Made by a program: the position numbers and the translations under genes. DNA of 64,000 bases, from assembly GCF_005280275.1 (NCBI RefSeq), contig NZ_CP040021.1:707001-771000 (forward strand). The letters run 5' to 3'. A model generated the notes under the pieces. That model was given only the letters and a program-made list of their open reading frames with translations, was not told where the DNA came from and searched no databases. Shown here piece after piece: positions 11,193-21,314 of this stretch; within the stretch, counting starts at the first letter, position 1; each line of letters begins with the position of its first letter. This DNA is from Salinivibrio kushneri (GTDB lineage: Bacteria > Pseudomonadota > Gammaproteobacteria > Enterobacterales > Vibrionaceae).

Positions 11193-12505
11193 GAGAAGGC
11201 ATGAAGAAGCGATGGTGGGCGGTGTGTGTTTGTTTTCCCTTGTTAGCACACGCTAACGAGCAAGAAATTCGTCTGCTGGAAAATCGTTTCCGTGTTGATC
11301 CAACCATTGAGCGTGCGGCCTTCGTGATTTATCGAGAAAAGCCAAGCATGCCGGTGGTGTTGGTACGTCCGGACGGCACCAAATATTATGCATGGCGTCA
11401 CCCAGACAAAGTATCCTGGCATCAAGAAGCAGATATGGACATTGTGTCGGTGACCGACCCCATGCCAGGGCCATGGCAAGCGATTGGCCGGGTGAGCCCT
11501 GACAACAAAGTCCGTGTTTTAAGCGATTTGCGTATGCAGGTTGAAGACTTACCCAGCCGTCTTTATCAAGGCGAGGCGGTCAAGTTTACTGCACAGCTCA
11601 TGCTAGGGGACAAGCCACTTAACTTGCGTGATTTTATTGAGCGTGTCGATTTAACGGTTAATTTTACCGAATTTATCGAAAATCCTGAATCACTTAACCC
11701 AGACCAACGCCCTCAACCCAAATCCTTGGGACAATTTAGTGACGATGGTACTGGGCTCGATGAGACGCCGAATGACGGTGTGTTTACCGTTTCTTTGCCG
11801 ATTAATGTGATGCCGGGAAAATACCGCGCACGCGTGACCTCGGGCAATGGCATTTTTTTCCGCACGCTAGAGCAACAAGTCTTAGTCTACCCGACACCGT
11901 TAATGGCCACGTTTAAACAAAGCCAAGCAGAGGGCGAACCGCATCAATTGGTTGTTCAGTCCGAGCAGGCCAGTATTGAGCCTGGCAGCGTATCTGTTCA
12001 CGCCAAATTCACCGATACGGAAGGAAAAACCACGGTCTACCAAACCACCGCTGAGGAAGAGCAGGAGACGATTACGCTCGATATCCCTTATGCCAGTACA
12101 CCTGGACAATATAAGTGGCGAACAACCTTGTATGCGACGGATCAGTTGTCGGGACGTCCCTTAGTTTTCCCGCTTCCTGAACAAACCTTTGCGGTCACCG
12201 ATTACGCAGCGCTGGAACAAGCCGAAGCAGAGCGCGAAGCACGTGAAAAAGCGATGATGGAAGCGGCAGAGGCGCGCCGCCAACAGCGGGCTCGCGAAGA
12301 GGCACGAACCACCTCCCTGTTGATCATTGGCTTAGGTAACTTATTGGTGATGTTGATGGGGGCTGCAACCTGGTTTGTCTTGCGAAAACGCAAGGCGCGT
12401 AAATTGGCTGAAGCGGCGCAAGAGCTGGAAGCGCCCCCGCTGGACAGCGACGGAGACGATCAAGGAAGTGAGCTTGATATGGATAAACCGGATAAGAACG
12501 ACTAG
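11180..12505 (+). CDS. TIGR03503-type membrane-anchored periplasmic protein
   Basis: A 441-residue protein that I associate with the uncharacterised TIGR03503 family, usually found next to dnaQ in vibrios. It has a signal peptide or N-terminal anchor (about residues 8-25), a large predicted periplasmic part rich in beta-strand sequence, including the DDGTGLDETPNDGVFT segment typical of von Willebrand-like or cohesin-type surface repeats, and a charged coiled-coil stretch rich in Glu, Ala and Arg at about 345-375. A transmembrane helix (about 376-400) and an acidic cytosolic tail follow. The start overlaps dnaQ. An alternative start is the Met at residue 8 (11201), which has AGGAG upstream and may be the real one. 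Confidence 0.7.
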   Translation: MATVGEGMKKRWWAVCVCFPLLAHANEQEIRLLENRFRVDPTIERAAFVIYREKPSMPVVLVRPDGTKYYAWRHPDKVSWHQEADMDIVSVTDPMPGPWQAIGRVSPDNKVRVLSDLRMQVEDLPSRLYQGEAVKFTAQLMLGDKPLNLRDFIERVDLTVNFTEFIENPESLNPDQRPQPKSLGQFSDDGTGLDETPNDGVFTVSLPINVMPGKYRARVTSGNGIFFRTLEQQVLVYPTPLMATFKQSQAEGEPHQLVVQSEQASIEPGSVSVHAKFTDTEGKTTVYQTTAEEEQETITLDIPYASTPGQYKWRTTLYATDQLSGRPLVFPLPEQTFAVTDYAALEQAEAEREAREKAMMEAAEARRQQRAREEARTTSLLIIGLGNLLVMLMGAATWFVLRKRKARKLAEAAQELEAPPLDSDGDDQGSELDMDKPDKND

Positions 12506-12542
12506 CACTGTGGTGCGAGTAAGCTCATCTATTCGGGGAAAT

Positions 12543-12570
12543 AAAAAAGAGAGGGAAGCCCTCTCTTTTT
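12543..12570 (+). terminator. Bidirectional terminator between the TIGR03503 gene and fadE
   Basis: AAAAAGAGAGGG-AAG-CCCTCTCTTTTT is a perfect stem with A on one side and T on the other, so it works on both strands for the two converging genes. Confidence 0.9.
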
Positions 12571-12600
12571 GACGTTAAGCTATCGATGCGGGAAACACGG

Positions 12601-15045
12601 TTAAGCCGCGTTATGCATCTTGCTCTCCTTGATTGACGCTGCAGGTAGCTCTGACGGGTCAAAGTCATCCACATTGATCGTTTCAAGTCGGCCTTGCTCC
12701 GCTTCTCGCAATAGTTCGGCTTCTTGCTCGGTGATCACACCGGCGCTTAAGCCTTTATCCGCGACTTGGTCAAGGAACATAAACGGCAGCTTTTCACCGA
12801 TCCCCTCGCACACTTTCTTGTGAATAGGTTCAGCGTTCAAAATATCGTGCAGCGCTTTTTCGATGTTACCAATCGCATTACCAGGCTCGAAGTACTGACC
12901 ACGACCGAGGCGGTCACGTGTCGCACTGGGTGATTGTAAAATGACGGCCAGTTTGCCATCGAGACGATCGCCAGGTTGACGGCGTCCTTTACCCAGCGGG
13001 AATACCAGTGCGCGGACTAAGCCGGCAATCGCCTTGTTGGGGAAGTTAGCGATAAAGCCATCCAGTGCTTGCTCAGCTTGGTACATGGCGTCTTGCATGC
13101 CCCAATGAACCAAAGGCAGATCCTCTTTCTGGTAACCTTCATCGGCATAGCGTTTCATGGTGGCCGACGCTAGGTAAAGCTGGCTCAGCACATCGCCAAG
13201 GCGCGCAGACAGGCGCTCTTTACGCTTGAGGTTGCCGCCCAATACTGCCATAGAGACATCGGCAAGCAGCGCGAGTGCGGCACTGTAGCGGTTCATCTGC
13301 TGGTAATAGCGGCGTGTTGCGTCTTTGCGTGGCGCTTTTGACAAACGACCATCAGTGAGGCCGAGCCAGAAAGCACGTGCAACATTGCTAAACACGAAGC
13401 CAACGTGGCCAAACAAGGCCTTATCAAATGCGGCAAGGGCCGCTTGCTGATCGCTATTCTCGCTGGCACGGATCTCATCCAACACGAATGGATGGCAACG
13501 AATGGCACCTTGGCCAAAGATGATCATCGAGCGCGTCAGGATGTTGGCGCCTTCTACCGTGATGGCAATCGGCGATCCTTGATAGTTGCGCCCTAGGAAG
13601 TTTTTGGGCCCTAGACAAATGCCTTTACCGCCGACAACGTCCATCGCATCAATCACGCCCTGTTGACTGCGGTGGGTACAGTGATACTTAACGATGGCAG
13701 AAATCACCGATGGCTTCTCGCCGATATCGATACCCGTCACTGTAAGCGCGCTGGCAGCATCCATGACGTAGGCGTTGCCTGCAATGCGCGCGAGAGGCTC
13801 TTCAATCCCTTCCATTTTACCAATCGGCAGTTTGAACTGGCGACGGATGCGTGCGTAGGCTCCGGTAGCCAGCGCCGCGGATTTTAGCCCACCCGTGGTG
13901 TTAGATGGCAGGGTAATACCGCGACCAATTGACAAGCACTCCATCAGCATCCGCCAGCCTTGCCCTGCCATTTTCTGGCCACCAATAATAAAGTCCATCG
14001 GTACGAAGACGTCGTTGCCTTGCGTTGGACCGTTTTGGAAAGGCACGTTAAGCGGGAAATGACGACGACCAATTTCAACCCCGTCCAAATCAGTTGGAAT
14101 CAAGGCACAGGTAATGCCAAGCTCATCTTGATCGCCTAACAGGTGCTCAGGGTCGCGCAGTTTAAATGCTAGACCTAACACAGTGGCAACCGGGGCGAGG
14201 GTGATATAGCGTTTGTTCCAGGTGATTTTCATCCCCAGTACTTCTTCACCTTGCCACATGCCTTTGGTGACCACACCATAATCAGGAATCGAGCCTGCAT
14301 CAGAGCCCGCCTCTGGGCTGGTCAATGCAAAGCAAGGGATCTCTTTACCTTGCGCCAAACGAGGAAGGTAATGGTCTTTCTGCTTGGTAGTGCCGTAATG
14401 CTGGAGCAATTCACCTGGGCCTAAAGAGTTCGGCACCCCCACGGTGGATGACAGCACACCAGACACGCCTGACAGTTTTTGCAGCACCAAGGATTGCGCG
14501 TAGGCAGAGAATTCTAGGCCACCATATTGCTTTTTGATGATCATGGCGAAGAACTTATTGTCCTTCAGGTATTGCCAAACATCTTCAGGCAGATCGGCCA
14601 GTTCATGGGTAACTTGATAGTCATCCACCATGCGGCAGACTTCGTTGACTGGCCCATCTAAAAATGCCTGCTCTTCCGCACTCAGCGTGGGCGCAGGAAT
14701 GTCATGCAGTTTGTTCCAATCCGGCGCGCCACGGAATAGATCCGCTTCCCACCAGACTGTCCCCGCATCAATCGCTTCTTTTTCCGTCGCTGACATTTCC
14801 GGCATCACGGATTTAAATGCTTTGAACGCTGGCTTACTGAGCCAGTTGCGACGAAACGTCACAATATTGAGCGGCAACGCGATCACGGCAAAGATCAACC
14901 AAGTGATCTCGCCGACGCTGCCCATGATTGTCCCTACAACTAGCCCGGCTGCAAGCACTGCAGTCGATACCAGCAGCTTGGCACGATGGTATGCGAGTAC
15001 ACCGGCCAGTATTAGCATGGCGGCGATATATAACCCTGTTGCCAT
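12601..15045 (-). CDS. fadE: Acyl-CoA dehydrogenase FadE
   Basis: An 814-residue flavoprotein that performs the first, dehydrogenation step of fatty-acid beta-oxidation, almost the length of E. coli FadE (814). An N-terminal hydrophobic region (about 1-70) suggests membrane association. The acyl-CoA dehydrogenase core follows, with [15 protein letters not shown] (FAD and substrate region) and the [13 protein letters not shown] motif; the C-terminal DUF1974-type extension is the large-FadE hallmark. The Met at 15045 and a GTG at 15048 are both possible; AAGGAG lies just upstream of both. A FadR-type operator and promoter lie upstream. Confidence 0.96.
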   Translation of the reverse strand: MATGLYIAAMLILAGVLAYHRAKLLVSTAVLAAGLVVGTIMGSVGEITWLIFAVIALPLNIVTFRRNWLSKPAFKAFKSVMPEMSATEKEAIDAGTVWWEADLFRGAPDWNKLHDIPAPTLSAEEQAFLDGPVNEVCRMVDDYQVTHELADLPEDVWQYLKDNKFFAMIIKKQYGGLEFSAYAQSLVLQKLSGVSGVLSSTVGVPNSLGPGELLQHYGTTKQKDHYLPRLAQGKEIPCFALTSPEAGSDAGSIPDYGVVTKGMWQGEEVLGMKITWNKRYITLAPVATVLGLAFKLRDPEHLLGDQDELGITCALIPTDLDGVEIGRRHFPLNVPFQNGPTQGNDVFVPMDFIIGGQKMAGQGWRMLMECLSIGRGITLPSNTTGGLKSAALATGAYARIRRQFKLPIGKMEGIEEPLARIAGNAYVMDAASALTVTGIDIGEKPSVISAIVKYHCTHRSQQGVIDAMDVVGGKGICLGPKNFLGRNYQGSPIAITVEGANILTRSMIIFGQGAIRCHPFVLDEIRASENSDQQAALAAFDKALFGHVGFVFSNVARAFWLGLTDGRLSKAPRKDATRRYYQQMNRYSAALALLADVSMAVLGGNLKRKERLSARLGDVLSQLYLASATMKRYADEGYQKEDLPLVHWGMQDAMYQAEQALDGFIANFPNKAIAGLVRALVFPLGKGRRQPGDRLDGKLAVILQSPSATRDRLGRGQYFEPGNAIGNIEKALHDILNAEPIHKKVCEGIGEKLPFMFLDQVADKGLSAGVITEQEAELLREAEQGRLETINVDDFDPSELPAASIKESKMHNAA

Positions 15046-15088
15046 CACGTCATCTCCTTAGGTTTGGGTTAGCTCTTACTATTGTGGT

Positions 15089-15135
15089 AAGAGGTCGTAC
15101 CACTCAATGTAAGCAAACAATTAACGAATTGTAAA
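15089..15135 (-). promoter_or_regulatory. fadE promoter with FadR operator
   Basis: On the minus strand, TTTACA (15130-15135), an 18-base spacer and TACATT (15106-15111) form a sigma70-type promoter. Directly downstream, GAGTGGTACGACCTCTT (15089-15105) matches the FadR operator consensus AGCTGGTCCGACYTGTT at about 12 of 17 positions, with the core TGGTNCGACC complete. The position over the likely transcription start implies repression of fadE by FadR when acyl-CoA is absent, as in E. coli. Confidence 0.75.
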
Positions 15136-15258
15136 ATGATACGGTGTGACCTAGCTTGCAAGGTGAGAAAATCACCACCTAGGGATGGGGACAACTGGCA
15201 AGATAGGTTGCCATTCAAGCAAACGTGACCTAGCTCGCTTGTCGGGAGGGCGCGGCAG

Positions 15259-15288
15259 TCGACAGCCGTAAAACGATGCGGGTACACT
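15259..15288 (+). promoter_or_regulatory. Candidate gmhA promoter
   Basis: TCGACA (5 of 6 to the -35 consensus) and TACACT (4 of 6 to the -10) with an 18-base spacer, 68 bases before the gmhA start. No operator is recognised. Confidence 0.5.
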
Positions 15289-15355
15289 GGCAGTTATGTG
15301 ACGTCATGCCTGTCAGGCGACATCGTCAGATATTTGTTAACAGTGGGAAGGTGCC

Positions 15356-15934
15356 ATGTACCAAGATATTATTCGCGGTGAGCTAACAGAAGCTGCCGAT
15401 GTGTTAACAGCGTTTTTAAGTGATGACAATAATATTCAGCAAATCGAGAAAGCCGCGAAACTGCTGGCCGATAGCTTTAAGGCCAGTGGCAAGGTACTCT
15501 CTTGCGGCAATGGTGGCTCGCATTGTGATGCCATGCATTTTGCCGAAGAATTGACCGGGCGCTACCGAGAAAATCGTCCTGGTTATCCAGCGATTGCCAT
15601 TTCAGATCCAAGTCATATTTCTTGCGTATCGAATGACTTTGGCTACGAGTATGTTTTCTCGCGTTACCTTGAAGCGGTGGGCATGAAAGGCGACGTATTG
15701 TTTGGGCTCTCCACATCGGGTAATTCGGGGAATATCCTCAATGCTATTGATGTTGCCAAACAAAAAGGCATCAAGACCATTATGCTCACGGGAAAAGACG
15801 GCGGCAAAATGGCAGGTCTCGCTGATATCGAAATCCGTGTGCCTCACTTTGGTTATGCGGATCGTATTCAGGAAGTCCATATCAAAATTATCCATATTCT
15901 TATCCAGCTAGTGGAAAAGGAAATGGCAGCGTAA
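15356..15934 (+). CDS. gmhA: Phosphoheptose isomerase
   Basis: A 192-residue cytosolic SIS-domain enzyme, the same length as in E. coli, converting sedoheptulose 7-phosphate to D-glycero-D-manno-heptose 7-phosphate, the first step in making the heptose of the LPS inner core. [16 protein letters not shown] (near 51-66) and [10 protein letters not shown] (near 120) are the phosphosugar-binding motifs. AAGG is suitably placed before ATG. It is 22 bases upstream of yafJ, as in E. coli. Confidence 0.97.
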   Translation: MYQDIIRGELTEAADVLTAFLSDDNNIQQIEKAAKLLADSFKASGKVLSCGNGGSHCDAMHFAEELTGRYRENRPGYPAIAISDPSHISCVSNDFGYEYVFSRYLEAVGMKGDVLFGLSTSGNSGNILNAIDVAKQKGIKTIMLTGKDGGKMAGLADIEIRVPHFGYADRIQEVHIKIIHILIQLVEKEMAA

Positions 15935-15956
15935 CTCCGCGGAGGTAGATGAAAGA

Positions 15957-16745
15957 ATGTGCGAGCTGCTTGGCATGAGTGCCAACGTCCCAACCGATAT
16001 TTGTTTTAGCTTTACTGGCTTGATTCAGCGCGGCGGTAAAACGGGCCCGCATCGCGATGGCTGGGGGATCACCTTTTACGAAGGGAAAGGGTTTCGCACC
16101 TTTAAAGATCCGGCACCCAGTAGCCAATCCAAGATCGCAGAGCTGGTCACCAGTTATCCGATAAAAAGCTGTGCGGTAGTTAGCCATATTCGCCAAGCAA
16201 ACCGAGGTGGGATAAGCCTAGAAAATACACATCCTTTCACTCGTGAGATCTGGGGACGCTATTGGACCTTTGCTCACAATGGGCAGTTATCTGGGTTTGA
16301 GAGCCTGGATACTGGGCACTTTAAACCTGTCGGGGATACGGACAGTGAAAAAGCCTTTTGTTGGTTATTGAATGAGTTGTTCAAGCACTACCCGCAACAG
16401 CCAGACAATATGTGTGAGGTGTTTGACTTTATCGCGTCACGCTGTGATCGTTTGCGCGCGCTGGGTGTCTACAACATGCTGTTTAGCGATGGCGACTATG
16501 TTATGGCTTATTGCACCAATAACCTCCACTGGATCACGCGCCGTGCCCCATTTGGCCAAGCCAGCCTGATCGACCAAGAAATGACGGTCGATTTTCACGA
16601 GCAAACCACGCCTAACGATGTGGTGACCGTGATTGCCACGCAGCCCCTTACCAACAACGAATGCTGGCATAAGATGGCTGAAGGAGAATATTGTGTGTTT
16701 CACTTTGGCGAGGTGTATTGCCACAATCATACATCGGTTTCTTAG
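15957..16745 (+). CDS. yafJ: Class II glutamine amidotransferase, YafJ family
   Basis: A 262-residue protein starting MCELLGMS, where Cys2 would be the N-terminal nucleophile after Met removal, as in class II (Ntn) glutamine amidotransferases. Further family motifs are HRDGWGI (about 33-39), the SHIRQANRGG segment (about 71-80) and TFAHNGQLSG. It is a stand-alone amidotransferase domain without a synthetase partner; the acceptor substrate of YafJ proteins is not known to me. It follows gmhA closely and ends at a strong bidirectional terminator. Confidence 0.88.
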   Translation: MCELLGMSANVPTDICFSFTGLIQRGGKTGPHRDGWGITFYEGKGFRTFKDPAPSSQSKIAELVTSYPIKSCAVVSHIRQANRGGISLENTHPFTREIWGRYWTFAHNGQLSGFESLDTGHFKPVGDTDSEKAFCWLLNELFKHYPQQPDNMCEVFDFIASRCDRLRALGVYNMLFSDGDYVMAYCTNNLHWITRRAPFGQASLIDQEMTVDFHEQTTPNDVVTVIATQPLTNNECWHKMAEGEYCVFHFGEVYCHNHTSVS

Positions 16746-16749
16746 CGGG

Positions 16750-16783
16750 CATAAACTAAGGCGCGAAGGCGCCTTAGTTTATG
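16750..16783 (+). terminator. Bidirectional terminator between yafJ and purN
   Basis: CATAAACTAAGGCGC (16750-16764) and GCGCCTTAGTTTATG (16769-16783) form a perfect 15-bp stem with a GAAG tetraloop between two converging operons. The stem ends are A/T-rich on both sides. Confidence 0.85.
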
Positions 16784-16802
16784 TTGTCAGTGTCTGTGCA
16801 GG

Positions 16803-17438
16803 CTAGGCCTCTGCGGCGTAACCTGCTGGTCCAAGCGTTTGGCCATCAAGCCAAGCACTGTCCTCTGCCATCTTCAGTCGGCCATCGACAAACCATTTGA
16901 CCACCAGTGGGTAGATCCTGTGCTCTTGTTGTTGGACGCGCGCGGCGACAGACTCAGCGTCGTCGTCCTCAAAAATAGGCACGCGAGCTTGGAGTACCAC
17001 TGGCCCACCGTCGAGCTCTTCAGTGACAAAATGCACCGATGTACCATGCTCAGTATCGCCAGCATCAATCGCGCGCTGGTGAGTGTGCAGTCCGGTGTAC
17101 TTGGGAAGCAGTGAGGGGTGAATGTTGAGCATTCGCCCCGCATAGTGGGCAACGAAACCTGGGGTTAAAATACGCATAAAGCCGGCTAGTACGACGAGAT
17201 CGGGCTGATAGGCATCTAACGCTCGAATGAGCGCCGCATCATACTCTTCCCGGCTAGCATAATCGGTATTGGCAACCACTTGAGCCGGTATGCCCGCGTG
17301 CTCGGCACGCGTCAGACCATACGCATTCGCTTTGTTAGCGACCACCGCGGCAATCTGTGCGTGTTGCTGGTGGACGCTATCAATCAATGCTTGCAAATTG
17401 GAGCCGCTGCCGGAAATTAATACGACAATGCGCTTCAT
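16803..17438 (-). CDS. purN: Phosphoribosylglycinamide formyltransferase (GART 1)
   Basis: A 211-residue cytosolic enzyme that transfers the formyl group of 10-formyltetrahydrofolate to GAR in step 3 of purine synthesis. The N-terminus [14 protein letters not shown] binds phosphate, LAGFMRIL and [10 protein letters not shown] carry the catalytic Asn and His, and the [16 protein letters not shown] region carries the catalytic Asp. Its start overlaps the purM stop by four bases (ATGA). The purM-purN operon is as in E. coli. Confidence 0.97.
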   Translation of the reverse strand: MKRIVVLISGSGSNLQALIDSVHQQHAQIAAVVANKANAYGLTRAEHAGIPAQVVANTDYASREEYDAALIRALDAYQPDLVVLAGFMRILTPGFVAHYAGRMLNIHPSLLPKYTGLHTHQRAIDAGDTEHGTSVHFVTEELDGGPVVLQARVPIFEDDDAESVAARVQQQEHRIYPLVVKWFVDGRLKMAEDSAWLDGQTLGPAGYAAEA

Positions 17439-18478
17439 GCTTTCAGCTCCACCTGTGCGTCGTCGCCCGTCGCGTGAGCAATATGGCCCAGTTGCCAGGC
17501 GGTTTCGCCGGCTTGATTTAACAGGGCAATCGCTTTGTCGGCGTCTGCCTGAGGCAATGCAATCACAAGTCCCACTCCACAGTTAAAGGTGCGCAGCATT
17601 TCGTAGTCACTGACGTTGCCTTTTTCTTGCAACCAGTTAAACACAGCCGGCCATTGCCAACTGGTATTGTCGATCACCGCCTTGGTTCCATCGGGCAATA
17701 CGCGGGGGATGTTCTCCCAAAAGCCGCCACCTGTGATATGAGAAATCGCGTGAACGGGGGTTTGCTCAAGCAGGGCCAATACGGATTTAACGTAAATGCG
17801 GGTCGGAGCGAGCAAGTGATCGATGAGTGGTAGGCCTTCTAAGTCGTCACTCAGGTTTGCTTGACTGACGTCGAGGATCTTGCGGATCAGTGAGTAGCCG
17901 TTTGAATGTGGGCCACTCGACGCAAGGCCAATCAAGGCGTCGCCATCGCTGACTTGGCTCCCATCTATGATGGCCGATTTTTCGGCAACACCGACACAAA
18001 AACCAGCCACATCGTAATCATCGCCGCTGTACATACCCGGCATTTCTGCCGTCTCGCCACCGATAAGGGCACAACCTGCTTGCTGGCAGCCTTGGGCGAT
18101 GCCGGTCACCACGTCGGCGGCGACGTCAACATCTAACTTGCCCGTGGCGTAGTAGTCGAGGAAAAACAGAGGCTCAGCACCTTGCACGATCAGATCGTTT
18201 ACGCACATCGCAACCAGATCGATGCCGATCGTATCGTGCTTATTGGCATCCAGCGCCAAACGTAGTTTGGTACCCACGCCATCTGTACCAGAGACTAATA
18301 CGGGTTCTTTGTATTTGGTTGGCAATGAACAAAGCGCGCCAAAGCCACCTAAACCTCCCATGACTTCGGGACGGTGCGTTTGTTTTACTACCCCTTTAAT
18401 GCGGTCGACTAGTGCGTTACCCGCGTCAATATCGACGCCAGCGTCCTTATAGCTAAGAGATGATTGTTTACCGCTCAC
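17435..18478 (-). CDS. purM: Phosphoribosylformylglycinamidine cyclo-ligase (AIR synthetase)
   Basis: A 347-residue ATP-dependent enzyme (345 in E. coli) that closes the imidazole ring of FGAM to form AIR in step 5 of purine synthesis. It starts with [15 protein letters not shown], has the ATP-binding [13 protein letters not shown] motif (about 63-76) and [12 protein letters not shown] PurR box lies 64-79 bases upstream of the start, and purN follows with an overlap. Confidence 0.98.
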   Translation of the reverse strand: MSGKQSSLSYKDAGVDIDAGNALVDRIKGVVKQTHRPEVMGGLGGFGALCSLPTKYKEPVLVSGTDGVGTKLRLALDANKHDTIGIDLVAMCVNDLIVQGAEPLFFLDYYATGKLDVDVAADVVTGIAQGCQQAGCALIGGETAEMPGMYSGDDYDVAGFCVGVAEKSAIIDGSQVSDGDALIGLASSGPHSNGYSLIRKILDVSQANLSDDLEGLPLIDHLLAPTRIYVKSVLALLEQTPVHAISHITGGGFWENIPRVLPDGTKAVIDNTSWQWPAVFNWLQEKGNVSDYEMLRTFNCGVGLVIALPQADADKAIALLNQAGETAWQLGHIAHATGDDAQVELKA

Positions 18479-18541
18479 TGCAATTCCTCGCCGGAGTTGG
18501 AAGTCAAAAGTCGGCGCTATTCTATCAGTGCATTCAGAGAA

Positions 18542-18557
18542 AGGAAAACGTTTGCGT
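18542..18557 (-). promoter_or_regulatory. PurR-type operator upstream of purMN
   Basis: On the minus strand the sequence is ACGCAAACGTTTTCCT, close to the PurR consensus ACGCAAACGTTTTCGT. The identical 16-mer occurs upstream of the purine permease at 43891-43906. It should allow repression of purMN by PurR with hypoxanthine or guanine. It lies between purM and the divergent upp, so an effect on upp is also possible. Confidence 0.85.
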
Positions 18558-18662
18558 GAGCGGTTTGGTGAGAATCTGGGCGATATGTCAAGCCCTAAGG
18601 CTACGCGAGCAAAAACCTTTCATGTATACTACCGAGAATTTGTTTTTTGTAAGGAGTCTAAG

Positions 18663-19289
18663 ATGAAGGTCGTGGAAGTAAGGCACCCGTTAGTCAAACA
18701 TAAAATCGGTTTGATGCGCGAGCGAGATATTAGCACCAAACGGTTTCGCGAGCTTGCCACCGAAGTGGGCAGTCTGCTGACTTATGAAGCCACCTCTGAC
18801 TTCGATACAGAAATAGTGACGATTGATGGCTGGGACGGCCCGGTTAATGTCGATCAAATCAAAGGCAAAAAAGTCACCGTGGTGCCTATTTTGCGTGCTG
18901 GGTTGGGCATGATGGATGGGGTGCTTGAACACGTCCCAGGGGCTCGCATCAGTGTCGTCGGCGTATATCGCGATGAGGAAACGCTCGAGCCTGTGCCGTA
19001 TTTTCATAAGTTGGCGAGCAATATCGATGAGCGCATGGCCTTGGTGGTGGACCCGATGTTGGCGACCGGTGGCTCGATGATTGCGACCATCGACTTGCTT
19101 AAAGAGCAGGGCTGTCAGCAGATCAAGGTCTTGGTATTGGTCTCTGCCCCGGAAGGGATTGAGGCATTGAAAAAAGCGCATCCTGATATTGAGCTTTATA
19201 CCGCGGCTATCGATGAAAAACTGGATGACAAAGGCTATATCGTGCCTGGACTGGGTGATGCGGGCGATAAGATTTTTGGGACCAAGTAA
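18663..19289 (+). CDS. upp: Uracil phosphoribosyltransferase
   Basis: A 208-residue cytosolic enzyme, as long as E. coli Upp, making UMP from uracil and PRPP. It starts [16 protein letters not shown] and contains the PRPP loop [12 protein letters not shown] (about 128-139) and the C-terminal [10 protein letters not shown] motif. I chose the ATG at 18663 because AAGGAG lies 7 bases upstream and the N-terminus matches the family; the open frame back to 18528 runs through the PurR region and is not conserved. No uracil permease gene follows, only a terminator. Confidence 0.97.
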   Translation: MKVVEVRHPLVKHKIGLMRERDISTKRFRELATEVGSLLTYEATSDFDTEIVTIDGWDGPVNVDQIKGKKVTVVPILRAGLGMMDGVLEHVPGARISVVGVYRDEETLEPVPYFHKLASNIDERMALVVDPMLATGGSMIATIDLLKEQGCQQIKVLVLVSAPEGIEALKKAHPDIELYTAAIDEKLDDKGYIVPGLGDAGDKIFGTK

Positions 19290-19335
19290 TTGTGCGTGAG
19301 CAGGCTAAGCCACTGCGTCAATAGTTGCTGAAGCA

Positions 19336-19370
19336 TAAAGAAACCCGCCACTAATCAGCGGGTTTCTTTA
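19336..19370 (+). terminator. Bidirectional terminator between upp and dxs
   Basis: TAAAGAAACCCGC (19336-19348) and GCGGGTTTCTTTA (19358-19370) form a perfect 13-bp stem with a 9-base loop; A/T-rich ends on both sides suit two converging genes. Confidence 0.88.
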
Positions 19371-19412
19371 TATCAGTCGATAGCGCTTGGCTAGCGGTTT
19401 AAAGCGGCGCTT

Positions 19413-21287
19413 CTACTCAGCTAACTTAGCCAAATAGCGCTGGATTTGCGCCTCAATGCCAGGACCATCAAGCTCAAGCTCGGCGTGCATTTCTTGTTGG
19501 GTGCCTTGGGAGATAAAGCGATCGGGGAGACCGATTTGCAGCACAGGCTTGATAACCCCATGGCGCATCATGGCTTCAATCACGCCAGAGCCCGCCCCTC
19601 CAGCGATCGCATTTTCCTCTACCGTCACGAGGTAGTCGTGCGTGTTGGCCATTTCAAGCAGCAAAGCTTCATCCAGTGGTTTGGCAAAGCGCATATCAAC
19701 CAAGGTGGCATCTAGCGCTTCAGCCGCGTCTAATGCGTGAGGCAACAAGGTGCCAAAGTTCAGCATCGCTACCCGCGTTCCCTGCCGTTTAATCACGCCT
19801 TTGCCAAGTGGCATCGCTTGCATCGTTTGTTCAATCTCTGCCCCGATACCACTGCCGCGAGGATAGCGCACCGCCGCTGGCCCATCATGAATATGGCCGG
19901 TATACAGCATTTGACGGCACTCGTTTTCGTCACTTGGCGTCATCACGACCAAGTTGGGAACACAGCGTAGATAGCTTAAATCAAAAGCCCCTTGGTGAGT
20001 TTGGCCATCCGCGCCAACAATCCCGCCACGATCAATGGCAAACAGCACTGGTAAGTTCATAATTGCCACGTCGTGGATGACTTGGTCATACGCGCGTTGT
20101 AAGAAAGTTGAATAAATGGCAACGACTGGGTGGTAAGTACCGATTGCCATGCCAGCGGCCAGTGTGACCGAGTGCTGCTCGGCGATGGCAACATCAAAGT
20201 ACTTGTCTGGGTGAGCTTTCGAAAAGCGCACCATCCCCGAGCCTTCGCGCATTGCAGGGGTAATGGCGAGAAGTTTGTCGTCTTGCGCCGCCATGTCACA
20301 TAGCCAGTCACCGAACACATTGGAGAACGTTGGGCTAGTTGGCTTGGATTTAGGCAGTGTGTGCACACTGGGATCAAACTTAGGCACGGCATGGTACCCA
20401 ATCGGATCTTTTTCCGCCGGTTCATAGCCTTTGCCTTTTTTGGTCATCACGTGCAGAAACTGCGGCCCTTTTAAGTGGCGCATGTTCTTGAGGGTTTTGA
20501 CCAGCTCTTCGACGTCGTGACCATCAATCGGGCCGATGTAGTTAAAGCCCAGCTCTTCAAACATGGTGCCTGGGACAACCATGCCTTTGAGGTGTTCTTC
20601 CGCGCGACGCACCAACTCTTTGATTGGCGGCGCGCCTGATAAGACTTTCTTACCGCCTTCACGAATACTGGTGTAGACATTGCCAGAGAGGAGTTGGGCA
20701 AAGTGGTTATTCATCGCGCCAACATTTTCAGAAATCGACATCTCGTTGTCGTTAAGTACCACGAGCATGTCGGGCTTGACATCGCCGGCATGGTTCATGG
20801 CTTCAAACGCCATTCCGGCGGTGATCGCCCCATCGCCAATCACGCTAACCACACGCCGGTTATGGCCTTCCTTCTGTGCGCTGATGGCCATGCCTAGGGC
20901 GGCACTGATGGATGTGGAGGAGTGGCCAACGGATAACACATCGTAAGGGCTTTCTCCTCGCCACGGAAAGGGGTGTAAACCATCTTTTTTCCGGATCGTT
21001 TGCATGCGCTCACGTCGTCCGGTCAGGATCTTGTGAGGATACGCCTGATGGCCCACATCCCATACTAAATGATCGAACGGGGTGTTATAGACATAGTGCA
21101 GCGCCACCGTCAGCTCTACGGTGCCAAGTCCAGACGCGAAATGGCCACTTGAATGACTGACTGTGTTGAGTAAGTAGGTCCGTAACTCTTCACAAAGCTG
21201 CGGCAGGTGATCGCGTGGTAAGGTACGCAACTCTTCCGGCGTATCAGCAAGAGCGAGAGTCGGGTATTTTGATATATCCAGTGTCAT
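19413..21287 (-). CDS. dxs: 1-deoxy-D-xylulose-5-phosphate synthase
   Basis: A 624-residue thiamine-diphosphate enzyme (620 in E. coli) joining pyruvate and glyceraldehyde 3-phosphate, the entry step of the methylerythritol phosphate route to isoprenoids. [15 protein letters not shown] near the N-terminus and [17 protein letters not shown] (TPP and Mg binding, about 150-166) are clear, with the transketolase domain [14 protein letters not shown] after about residue 365. It is downstream of ispA (27 bases) in the operon xseB-ispA-dxs, as in E. coli. Confidence 0.98.
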   Translation of the reverse strand: MTLDISKYPTLALADTPEELRTLPRDHLPQLCEELRTYLLNTVSHSSGHFASGLGTVELTVALHYVYNTPFDHLVWDVGHQAYPHKILTGRRERMQTIRKKDGLHPFPWRGESPYDVLSVGHSSTSISAALGMAISAQKEGHNRRVVSVIGDGAITAGMAFEAMNHAGDVKPDMLVVLNDNEMSISENVGAMNNHFAQLLSGNVYTSIREGGKKVLSGAPPIKELVRRAEEHLKGMVVPGTMFEELGFNYIGPIDGHDVEELVKTLKNMRHLKGPQFLHVMTKKGKGYEPAEKDPIGYHAVPKFDPSVHTLPKSKPTSPTFSNVFGDWLCDMAAQDDKLLAITPAMREGSGMVRFSKAHPDKYFDVAIAEQHSVTLAAGMAIGTYHPVVAIYSTFLQRAYDQVIHDVAIMNLPVLFAIDRGGIVGADGQTHQGAFDLSYLRCVPNLVVMTPSDENECRQMLYTGHIHDGPAAVRYPRGSGIGAEIEQTMQAMPLGKGVIKRQGTRVAMLNFGTLLPHALDAAEALDATLVDMRFAKPLDEALLLEMANTHDYLVTVEENAIAGGAGSGVIEAMMRHGVIKPVLQIGLPDRFISQGTQQEMHAELELDGPGIEAQIQRYLAKLAE

Positions 21288-21314
21288 AATGGTTCGGCGC
21301 TTTTATTAATCATG

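Larger units (their letters stand above)
15046..15355. other. Intergenic region between divergent fadE and gmhA
   Basis: 310 bases without a gene. It holds the fadE promoter and FadR operator (15089-15135), a small hairpin GGTGA-GAAAA-TCACC at about 15162-15176, and a gmhA promoter (15259-15288). Nothing else is recognisable. Confidence 0.7.
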
